Source: Hirundichthys speculiger | Taxonomy: Eukaryota; Chordata; Actinopteri; Beloniformes; Exocoetidae | Length of the DNA stretch: 64,000 nucleotides | Reading direction: 5' to 3' | Assembly: GCA_018398805.1 (NCBI GenBank) | Contig: JAGFBZ010000693.1 | Location: 186,001 to 250,000 of the forward strand | Shown: positions 22,605 to 31,691 of the stretch, in pieces | Layout of the letters: each line of letters opens with the position of its first letter | Numbering within the stretch: the first letter of the stretch is position 1 | Notes under the pieces: generated by a model | The model's database searches: none | What the model was told of the DNA's origin: nothing | Seen by the model: the letters and a program-made list of their open reading frames with translations, nothing else | Position numbers and translations under genes: made by a program

Positions 22605-23017
22605 TTAATTCTGCCACGGAGGCTATTTCTGCCTATACTTTCGTTCTGTGTTAACTCTGTTGTACTGCAGAAAACCATAGTTAAGTACCCGAACAGCAAG
22701 CAGTACCTCACCAGGGAGATAAAGGACTGCATGCACAGGAAAAAAATGGCCTTTCAGGCAGGGGACACTGCAGCCCTGAAAGTGGCACAGAAAGAACTGA
22801 ATAGACAATTAAATCAATCTAGGAGGAAACACAAGGAGCGGGCCGAACAGCACTTAACTAGGTCAAACACAAAGAAACTATGGGACTCAATAAGGGAAAT
22901 GGACAAACATGAAACCAGACAGGAAACCCATTGCTTCAGTGGATGAAAGCACTAAGGCTAACAAGCTTAATAACTTTTTCCTGCGATTCGAATGTGACAC
23001 CCTTCAAGGTTGTTATG

Positions 23018-23877
23018 CAGAGCATTGGAGCGGAGCGGAGCGAGTGAAAAACCAGCTCTTCGCTCTGGATGGCTTTTGTTCCGCTCGCAATTCCCTCCCC
23101 CACCGCTCCTCGGTCGCTCCGCGCTCACCTTAATTTCGGCATTGACTGCTCCGCCGCTCTGCTCCAACCCCCCGCTCAGCAGAAAAAGATGAGAGGTGAA
23201 GGGGAAAAAAAATCCTGAAATTGGCTAATTAAACATATGCTTTTTTTTCGAAAGGCCTTCCTCTCAGTATTTGCCTATCATAGAATAATTAAAACAGACC
23301 CAGTTCACTGTTTCTCTTTTTGTTGCTGTTGCGCCTCAGCATCTACAGTATAAAACAAATAATTGCAAGCTTTATATTAGATCTAGTAGGCAACATTAAG
23401 CTGTATTTAGTAAATTAGACTACCAGTTTCAAATGGCTAATAATGGCAACAAACCTTTAAATTTCTTCTCAGTGTGTTCACGATGTATGTGCTCATGCTT
23501 CCTTCCAATGTGTCTCTTCAAATTCCATAAAGAATCTTTGCCGACGGTAACACATTCGGCACACTCCGTCTCTTTACTGTCACCATTTGTTGTTTTAACA
23601 ATATATTGGAACTTTTTCTCTGATAGTTTCTTGAAATACGTAGCATACTCCACGTTTTCACGTTATTCAGTGCAGTGGTTGTTGGTTGTATACAAAGCAC
23701 AAGTGCATTGTGGACCGGCGTAGCTTAAGTCTACTCTGGAGCATGCTCAAATGTAAACTTGACTTTGATTTGGCGCGCAGTGCCGTGTGCACCGAGCTGC
23801 TTGGAGCGCGCTCCAACCAATTTAAAAAGCCGCTCAGGGCTCACGTAAAAATCCATCCGCTCTGCTCCAATGCTCTG
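23018..23877 (-). mobile_element. hAT element inserted in LINE-A, with BED zinc finger
   Basis: Ends read inward as CAGAGCATTGGAGCGGAGCG and CAGAGCATTGGAGCAGAGCG. The flanking 8-bp duplication is TTGTTATG (23010-23017 and 23878-23885). The minus strand at 23653-23429 encodes a 74-residue frame with CAEC, W at the expected spacing and NLKRHIGRKHEH, a BED-type zinc finger as found at the N-terminus of hAT transposases. The catalytic region is absent. Excision restores the LINE-A reading QGCYDIINTLNG. Confidence 0.9.
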
Positions 23878-24783
23878 TTGTTATGATATAATAAATACTC
23901 TCAATGGTAATGATGATAACAATGGGTTAGTAATAAGTCTGGACGATGTGCGTAAGGTTTTTAGATCCATTAAAACCAACAAGGCAACAGGACCTGATGG
24001 ATTACAAGCCCACCTGTTAAAAACTTGTTGTGATGAACTTTCCCCGGTGTGGAAAAAGCTCTTTCCAACTTTCAGTAGACTTGCGCACTGTGCCGGCTCT
24101 CTGGAAGAGGTCGGTACAAGTACCTGTACCTAAGAAACCTTGTCCAACTAAGGGCAATGACTACAGGCCTGTGGCCATTACCTTCAATGTTGTAAAAGCC
24201 CTAGAAAGGATCCTGATAGAGGAAGTCCGTAGGGAGGTAGAGCATAGGCTAGACCAGTATCAATTCGCATATAGAGATAATTGTAGTACACGCGATGCAA
24301 TCTCTACGGTAGCACATCTCATCCTGAAACATCTGGAGAGTGATCGAACATATGCCAGATTGCTGTTTATTGATTTTAGCTCAGCATTTAATTCTATTCA
24401 CCCAGACATCCTGCTGAAGAAATTAGCAAAGCTGGGTGTGAACCACTCCTTAATAAGGTGGTATTTCTCCTTCTTGACCAAAAGAGCTCAGAGGGTCAGG
24501 TTCAATAGTGTACTTTCCAAGGAGGCGATCAGTAGCACTGGGGTCCCCCAGGGAACTGTCAGCTCCTCTTTTTTATTTACCCTGTACACAAATGATTATG
24601 TAAGCTCAGATCCAGACCAATATGTGATTAAATTTTCTGATGACACTGTTATACTCAGCCTGCTTGGAGAGGAATCTGGCACTCCCAGCCATTCAGCTGG
24701 AGTGGGCAGGTTTGTTGAGTGGTGTGACTAGAACCACATGATAATAAACACAAATAAGACTGACGTGATCATTGTGGACCCCA

Positions 24784-25596
24784 TCAATCAATCAATCAAA
24801 CTTTATTTATATAGCACTTTTCCTACAAATCATATTGCAACGCAAAGTGCTGAACAACAAGAAGATTAAAAACACAGAAACACCCCCAAACCCATATACA
24901 AATGCCCACACACAGCATATACACGGACACACATTCATACATACATGCACGCACACACACCCACACATACATCCACCCACCGACCCACCCACTGAGCTAA
25001 GCACCCACCCACCACCCCTCACCCAACCCCAAAAAAGAGCGACATGACCAGAACAAACTGTGTCTAAAGCATGGCTGAACACTGAGGGACCTACTGAGGA
25101 AACACCATCTTTTGGGAGCCGTCCATACCGGGAGTAGCACCGCCCGTGGCTACAGATGACGCCGTCAGAGACCACCCCGACCCGTACCGATAGGGGGAAG
25201 CCACCACATGGTGCAGGTCCCCCCCCCATCCCCCGGGCCTGAACGATCCCCGAGACGACGGCCCCACGGCAGATCATGTACACCTCCCAGCATGGAGGGC
25301 CCCCATGAGGAAACACTGGAGTTAAAAACCGAGAAACAAAAGAAAATCAGAAAAACAAACAAATTAAGAATATATTATATAAGAGACTAGGTAAATAAAT
25401 GAGATAAATAAATAGCTAAACACAAGTTAAAAAACCAATGACCAAAAAAATGTACTATAAAAGATGTAAGAGTGTAAGATATAAGAATAATAATAATCAA
25501 GAAAACAGATCATGTTAAAATATATTACTAAGAGACTAGGTAAAAATAAATATAAATAAAATATTATTAAATAATAGATAAATGAAGGAGATAAAA
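24784..25596 (-). other. L2 3' UTR with TTGA-type tail
   Basis: On the minus strand this follows the ORF2 stop. It contains a GC-rich segment and a GT-rich tract (complement of CA repeats at 24905-25000), and ends with a (TTGA)n tail at 24783-24800. The tail is the usual priming end of L2 elements. Confidence 0.75.
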
Positions 25597-28377
25597 TCAT
25601 ACAAAAGCTAGACTAAATAAGTGAGTCTTGAGCCTCCTTTTAAAAATATCAACAGTCTCTGCGGCCCTGATGTTCTGTGGCAGGCTATTCCACAGCTGTG
25701 GGCCATAATGGCTGAAAGCAGCCTCCCCGTGGGTTTTTGTTCTAATTTTGGGAATTGTTAAAAGACCGGTGCCAGAGGACCTCAGGGTCCGCGAGGGTTG
25801 ATATGATAAAAGCAGGTCAGATAAATAGGATGGCCCAAGACCATTAATACATTTAAAAACCAATAAAAGAACCTTAAAATCGATCCTGAAACACACAGGG
25901 AGCCAGTGCAATGATTTTAAAACTGGTGTAATGTGTTCCCGCCCTCTGGTCTTTGTCAGCACACGTGCGGCTGAGTTCTGGAGCAATTGTAAATTAGAGA
26001 TTGTCTTTTTGGGCAGACCAGAGAGCAGGGCATTACAATAATCCAAACGACATGAGATAAAAGCATGCATCAGCACCTCAGTGTTAGCCTGAGAGAGAAA
26101 CGGGCGGACTCTGGCTATGTTCTTAAGATGATAAAAACCTATCTTTGTTACATTCTTAATATGTGGAATAAAATTAAGCTCAGAGTCAAAGATGACACCC
26201 AGGTTCTTAATATATTCTGAAGGTTTAAAATCCTGTAATTTTGGTAAAAGTTTCTCTCTCTTGCCTTCAGGACCAATAATTAAAACTTCTGTTTTGTCCT
26301 GGTTGAGCTGTAGGAAATTCTCTGCCATCCATGACTTGATGTCTAAAATGCAGTTTAAAAGGGTATCGATTGGCCCTGTGTCCTCAGGAGACACGGCAAT
26401 ATAAAGCTGTGTATCATCAGCGTAACTATGGAAACTAATGCCGTGTCTCCTGATGATGTCCCCAAGGGGAAGCATGTAAAGATTGAAAAGTAATGGGCCT
26501 AAAATTGACCCTTGGGGTACCCCACACTTCACTTCATGGGCTCTGGAGGAACATGTATCCATACTTACAAAGAAACGTCTATCTGAGAGATAGGAACTGA
26601 ACCAGTTTAAAAGCAGTACCAGAGAGGCCCACAAGGTGTCTGAGTCTGTTTAACAAAATGTGGTGATCTACTGTATCAAAGGCGGCGCTTAGATCCAGTA
26701 GCACCAGGACTGTCAGTTTCTGTGAGTCCGCGTTACACCTGATATCATTTAAAATCTTTAAAAGGGCCGTCTCTGTGCTGTGGTTCGTCCTAAAACCAGA
26801 TTGATATTTCTCTAAAATACATTTTTGTGTTAAAAAATAATTTAGTTGGTTAAAAACCAATTTTTCTAAAACTTTACTTAAAAATGGTAAGTTGGATACA
26901 GGTCGGTAATTGTTAAAAACATTGGGATCTAGATTACTCTTCTTCAGAAGGGGCTTCACCACTACCGTTTTGAAGGCAGTGGGGAAGACACCCGTCTGAA
27001 GAGAGTAATTCATAATGGTTAAAATCTGTTCCTCAAAGAATCCATAAAATGATTTTAAAAGAGATGTGGGAATTGGATCTAAAAGGCAGGTAGTTGGGTT
27101 AACTTGGAAGAAAACTTGACCAAGTGTCCTTGCATCAACCAGGGCAAAACTCTCCAGTGTTTCCTCGGGTAAAAACAACTGATCAGGTGTACTAAGATGA
27201 ACATTCAAAGAAGATAAAAGATTGGCTCTAATATCATCGATTTTATTTCTGAAGTGGTCTGCAAAGTCCTCACAGAGGACATCAGTTGGTGTCCTGGAGG
27301 GTATATTGAGTGATTTGTTTGTTAAAAGGTCAATGGTGGAGAAGAGGAATTTGGGGTTGTTTTTATGGTCGGTGATGAGATTAGAAAAATGGGTTATTCT
27401 TGCCTTTTTGACTGCTTGTTGATAGGTTTTCTGTTGTTCACACATTATTTCATGGTGAACGTGTGTTTTGTTTTCCTCCACCTCCTTTCTGCACTCCTGC
27501 ATTGTCTTTTCATTTTTATGATTTCCTCATTATTTCTCCACTGGGGTGTAGGTTTTATTTTAACTAATTTGGTCACCAGTGGAGCCACTGAGTCCAGTGT
27601 CGTCTTTAATGTGTCATTAAAATATTCTACAATAAAATCACAGGGTGCAGGTAAGACTTCCGCAGGAGTGCTCTGTAAAATCTCAATAAAATTTGCAGCC
27701 ACTTCAGAAGTTAGATAGCGTTTCCTCACTGTTCTCACCGGGGCCTTGTGATGGTTAAAACTGGTGATATTAAAATAGACACAATAGTGGTCAGACACAG
27801 CCAGGTCAACAACAGAGGACACACCAGCGGTCAGGCCGTAGGTTATAATCAGATCGAGGGTGTGTCCTCTGTTGTGAGTTGGCTGTGTGACATGTTGGTT
27901 AAAATCCATGCAGCTTAAAAGGTTTAAAAAGTCTCTTGATATAACATCAGAGGAGTTATCTATGTGCAAGTTAAAATCACCAGTTATTAAAATCCTATTG
28001 TAAGTGGTGTGTATGGTAGTTAAAAACTCTGAAAATTCACTGATAAAAGTGATTGAATGACGGAGTGGTCTGTAGACTGTGACACATAAAATAGGAGGGC
28101 TGCTAAAAACAAAGGCGTGGTGCTCAAATGATGCGTAGTTGTTAAAATAAACTTTGTTTGAGTGCAGTGTGTTTTTTGTTATTGAGGCTGTTCCTCCACC
28201 TTTCTTCTGACTCCTGATAGAAAATAGGAAATTAAAATTTTGCGGGCAGGCCTCGGTGAGAACAACAGGTGCGTCAGTGCCAAGCCATGTCTCTGTTAAA
28301 AGAAGACTGTCTAATTCTTCGTCTAAAATCAGATCATTAATAATAAAAGTTTTATTTAAAACAGAGCGCACATTCAA
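25597..28377 (-). pseudogene. L2 ORF2: AP endonuclease plus reverse transcriptase, two frameshifts
   Basis: Three overlapping frames join end to end. The first (28377-27445) is the apurinic-type endonuclease: NVRSVLNKTF, LLLTETWLG, ILITGDFNLHID (GDFN), HTLDLIITYG, VSDHYCV (SDH). The second (27502-26579) starts the RT: NYRPVSNLPFLSKVLEKLV, QSGFRTNHSTETALL, VLVLLDLSAAFDTVDHHIL. The third (26634-25597) completes it: CGVPQGSILGPLLFNLYM, SYADDTQLYI (catalytic YADD), then the L2 end LWNSLPQNIRAAETVDIF and KRRLKTHLF. Frameshifts fall in 27445-27502 and 26579-26634. Upstream of the first Met the frame is open to about 28437. In an intact copy this enzyme nicks DNA and reverse transcribes the element RNA in the nucleus. 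Confidence 0.9.
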
Positions 28378-28649
28378 TAAAGCAAATTTAAAAATTGTGC
28401 GCTCATCACTGTAAGAAAAAATGGCGTTTGGTGTGATAGTCCGTAATTATTGGGGTTTCTTGTATTTCTTTGTGGTCTTTTGTGTCTGATGGTGGGGGCT
28501 ATGGTCTGTATGTGGAAGATGTCCTGTGGTGGTAGCAGTGACAGCTGGGGACTATAGGGGGCAGTTGGGGGGGACAATGTGCTGTGAGTGGTTTGTGATG
28601 TGAGTGTTGGGGAAATAGGCTCCGGTGAGGGGGGGTGGCAGGAAAAGAG

Positions 28650-29936
28650 TCACTGATTGTTTATGGTGTAGTGAATGTTGGTGGATAGAGTCTGGCTGCC
28701 TATTTTGCTGGGGTGGACACCGTCTGGTTTAAAAAAGAAGGGTCGGTTCCAGAACAGGTTAAAATTGTCAATAAAACCAAAGTCAAGAGCTCTGCAGGTG
28801 GATTGTAGCCAGGTGTTAAGTGCGAGAAGCCTGCTAAAACGACCTGATGTGTGAATGGGAAGTGGGCCGCTGATAAAAATGGACTTACCCGTGGCTGCTA
28901 AGAAGCTATAAAGGTCTTTAAAATCCTTTTTAGTACACTCTGACTGTTGTTTGGAAGTGTCATTAGATCCAACATGGAGTACGATCCGGGTTATGGAGGT
29001 TGGCAATGTGGGGAGGAGATCTGGGAGTTTGCTTAGAATGACCGGGACAGTGGCTCCAGGGAAGCAGCGAGTAATTCCAGTTAAAAAACGAATATTCCTC
29101 GTAATCGAATCTCCCACTACCAGGGTGGTCAGAGGGAAGAGAGGAGTGGGGGACGAGGGCTGTTGCTGAGGGGACCCGTTGTTGGACGGCGGGTGGTCTT
29201 CACCGTGCGTCTGGGCTGGAGACTGGGTTGGTGGTGGCCGCAGAGACCCGGGAGAGGAAACCCCCGGCTGCGGGTGGCCAGAGCGTCGCCGCACGGCATC
29301 CCTCAGCATCTTCCGCCTGGTAGATGAGCTCACAGACCGGGAAGAAGGCCCCTGGAGGTCGGCGGTGGAGGGCCCCGCCGCCCGGGCGCCACCGGCCGGT
29401 GGTGTGGAGGAAGGCTCGGTGTCAGCAGACAGAGGCGTTGGGTCCGGAGCCTGCCGAGGAGGAGCCGCTGGTGGTGAGGAGGAAGGCGCGGAGGAAGGCG
29501 CGGTGTCGGCCAGCGGTGTTGGGTGCGGAGCCTGCTGAGGAGGAGCAGCTGCTGCTGGAGGGATGTCACCTGGGAGGACCGGGGTTTCAGCCGACAGAGC
29601 ACCATAGCGGTTCAAGAGACTCAGGCGAGGAGCGCCTTCTGAGTCCCTTTTTTGACGGCCGGACACCACTTCAGTCCACAGCTTCTCCTTTGGTGTGGAG
29701 CAGGAGGGCTGTGGACAGGTGGAGGGTTCCCACGGGACAGTGTCTTGGAGGGCCCCTAGTGACGCCAACCTGGAGGCCTGACAGATCGCCACCTCCATAT
29801 AGCTGGAGAGCAGGGAGTCTTTCTTTTTCAGCTCTTCCGACAGCCGTCTGATGTCCTCTTGGAGGTCAGCAATCCTTTTGTTGGCTTGTTGCAGGACTCT
29901 GTCTCTACTGACCTCTTTATCCATACAAGCTGCCAT
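28650..29936 (-). CDS. L2 ORF1 protein with coiled coil and SGNH esterase domain
   Basis: An intact 428-codon frame on the minus strand starting at MAACMDKEV. Residues about 10-50 form a coiled coil (NKRIADLQEDIRRLSEELKK). Residues 60-265 are a Pro/Ser/Ala-rich low-complexity linker with two diverged repeats of PxQAPxPTPL. Residues about 275-425 are an SGNH/GDSL hydrolase: block I VVGDSITRNI (nucleophile Ser), block III HVGSNDT, block V DGVHPSKIGS (Asp and His of the triad). The esterase-type ORF1 is known from CR1/L2-group LINEs; its substrate in retrotransposition is not settled. All catalytic residues are present and there is no stop, so selection was lost only recently or the copy is young. 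Confidence 0.9.
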   Translation of the reverse strand: MAACMDKEVSRDRVLQQANKRIADLQEDIRRLSEELKKKDSLLSSYMEVAICQASRLASLGALQDTVPWEPSTCPQPSCSTPKEKLWTEVVSGRQKRDSEGAPRLSLLNRYGALSAETPVLPGDIPPAAAAPPQQAPHPTPLADTAPSSAPSSSPPAAPPRQAPDPTPLSADTEPSSTPPAGGARAAGPSTADLQGPSSRSVSSSTRRKMLRDAVRRRSGHPQPGVSSPGSLRPPPTQSPAQTHGEDHPPSNNGSPQQQPSSPTPLFPLTTLVVGDSITRNIRFLTGITRCFPGATVPVILSKLPDLLPTLPTSITRIVLHVGSNDTSKQQSECTKKDFKDLYSFLAATGKSIFISGPLPIHTSGRFSRLLALNTWLQSTCRALDFGFIDNFNLFWNRPFFFKPDGVHPSKIGSQTLSTNIHYTINNQ

Positions 29937-30490
29937 CGCTAGCTCCTGCGTCTCCGGCGTCTCTCGGCTACCAGGCCCCGGCTAGCGCCCCGGTGTTTCC
30001 TGGCTAGCCTCCGAGCAGGCCCCCGCGTCTCCCGGCTAGCGTCCCGGCCTCTCCCGGCTAGCTTCCCGGCCTTTCTCGGCTAGCGTCCGGGTTGTTGTTA
30101 GCCGCTGGTCCTGGCTAGCCTCCCAGCTAGCCCCGGCGTGGCGGATCTTACAGCTAGCGCCTGGCTAGCTCCTCTGCTAGCGGCGGTGGCAAGCTCCCAG
30201 CTAGCTCCTCTGCTAGCGGCGGTGTGCTAGCTTCTGGCTAGCTCCCCTGCTAGCGGCAGCGGCGGCGTGCTTGCTGTCTGCTAGCGGCGGCAGCGGGCTC
30301 GGACACCCGGCTTGCTCCCCTGCTGGCGGCGGCGGTGTTGGTTGCCAGCTTCAGGCTAGGTCCTGGCCTGCTTGCTCTCTGTTAGCTCCTCTGCTAGCGG
30401 CGGCAGCGGCCTCAGACGCCCGGCCGCCCTCCAGCGGTTGCTCCTTTCCAGCGGCTGTGGGGGTGGTGAACCCCTCAGTTAGCCATTAGA
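29937..30490 (-). promoter_or_regulatory. L2 5' UTR with GCTAGC-rich repeats
   Basis: This GC-rich segment lies directly upstream of ORF1 and contains many copies of GCTAGC and related CTAGC words, often as GCTAGCTCCTCTGCTAGCGG (30170-30220 and again downstream). A repetitive GC-rich leader is a common form of internal LINE promoter; promoter activity is inferred. Confidence 0.5.
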
Positions 30491-31279
30491 AAGAGCTGCA
30501 AACTTTTAAACCATGAATTTGGGGAAACTGGTGAAAACTGTATTTACAGTCGTGACAGCTGCCATTCACGTGAAAAATAAAAGAGCAGAGAAGAGCGTCG
30601 ACTGCTGAAGCACAGCAGAGAGGGAGGAGCACTCACTACAAGCCAGAAGTCCTATGGACCCCAGGTCCATAGGAGACCACAGTGCAATCTGTATTCATAA
30701 CAAAGAGATTAGTCAAGTCTCCTCATAAAAGTACCTAGGGGTGCATATTGATAAGGATATGAGGTGGAACACGCATGTAACATCTTGTTGTGCAAAGATA
30801 CATCAACGGTTACACTTCCTTCGTAGACTGAGGCTGTTTGGAGTCAGTGTGAATATTATACTGATTTTCTACAGAGCGAGCATAGAATCAATGCTGAGAT
30901 ATGGCATCGCCAGCTGGTTTGGTAACCTGACTGTCAAACATAAGTCTCAGATCGAAAGGCTTCCAATAATGGCTGGGAAGATCATGGGCATGTCTGGCCC
31001 CCCGATCATCCCTCAAGCCATTTTCAAACAATCAGTAATTAGACAGGCCCGGAACATGTTCTCAATGATGAGTATGTGATGATGCCAACTGGTAGGATAC
31101 AGAGCTCCACCGCAGAGATACAACAGGTATAAGCGATCTTTGTCCCTCTCTCAATCAAGCTTCTCAACGGCGACTAGATGCACCTTCCAAAGGAAGTGAA
31201 TGCACTAGGGTGTATATGTGATGTGTATTTGTAATTTCTGTGTTTGTGCCTCTGTCGGTGTGAACTCTATGTGCAGCTC

Positions 31280-31590
31280 TGATCTGGGTGTGGTGTGGTG
31301 GAAAAAAAAGTAAGTGGATTACTTTACCCCAGGCAGGGTCACTTTACCCCCTTGAAATCTGGGCTTTGTATCAGTTTACCCCGTAGCTGGGGTAAAATGA
31401 GACACTTGATCTCTTTTTATAAAAAAGATCACATTTTCACCGTCTTTAGTCGGGCAAACATTCTGATTGTTTCTGTCCTTAGAAAACATCCTAAATTAAA
31501 GAAAAATGTGTTAATTTTATAGACACATCAATTTAGCTTGCTTATAGGGCAGGGGGGAGTAAAGACTGTCTCACATTACCTCACTCTCCC
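31280..31590. other. Intervening sequence between LINE-A and the Rex1-like LINE
   Basis: Contains repeated ACTTTACCCC words (31320-31350) and GGGGTAAAATGAGAC, similar to the termini of pogo-like elements. It may be the displaced 3' end of the pogo element at 19-21 kb, but no exact terminal match was found. Confidence 0.4.
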
Positions 31591-31691
31591 CTACCTAAGA
31601 AAATATCAAAAAGGGAAATACACCAGAGTTAATACACAAGAAAATAACCACAAAATAACTAAGAAACAGAATTAAAATAGCTAAATTGGTA

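Larger units (their letters stand above)
24784..30654 (-). mobile_element. Full-length L2-clade LINE
   Basis: The 5.87-kb element lies on the minus strand: GC-rich 5' UTR (30654-29937), ORF1 (29936-28650), ORF2 (about 28440-25597), 3' UTR (25596-24784) ending in AAATAAAGTTTGATTGATTG tetranucleotide repeats rather than poly-A. It is flanked by a duplication of TGGACCCC(A) at 24775-24783 and 30655-30663. It sits in the LINE-A RT gene, whose frame (IIVDP / RSIGDHSA) is restored by removing it. A complete 5' end is unusual since most LINE insertions are 5'-truncated. Two frameshifts in ORF2 are the only obvious damage. Confidence 0.9.
21170..31250 (+). pseudogene. LINE-A ORF2 (non-LTR reverse transcriptase), interrupted three times
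   Basis: LINE-A survives in four segments: 21170-21241, 22605-23017, 23878-24783 and 30655-31250. Translated in order they give the pre-RT region (EVLKGCFLCTDWDIFFEDAD; then VKYPNSKQYLTREIKDCMHR). The RT follows (KATGPDG, VPKKPCPTKGNDYRPVAI, LLFIDFSSAFNSI, GVPQGTVSSS, FSDDTVIL), then the thumb and C-terminus (YLGVHIDKDMRWNTHV, RLRLFGVSV, MLRYGIASWFGNLT). The catalytic pair DD is present, with FSDD instead of FADD. Interruptions are a piggyBac (TTAA), an hAT (TTGTTATG) and an L2 (TGGACCCCA); removing each with one duplication restores the reading frame. Further frameshifts (about 22650 and 24060) and a stop at 24729 show independent decay. The 5' end is truncated. The YRPVA/VPQG pattern resembles Rex1- or CR1-related fish LINEs. 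Confidence 0.85.

Noticed and set aside
28951..29851. Plus-strand frames of 119 and 175 codons
   Set aside because: Antisense shadows of the GC-rich linker region of L2 ORF1.
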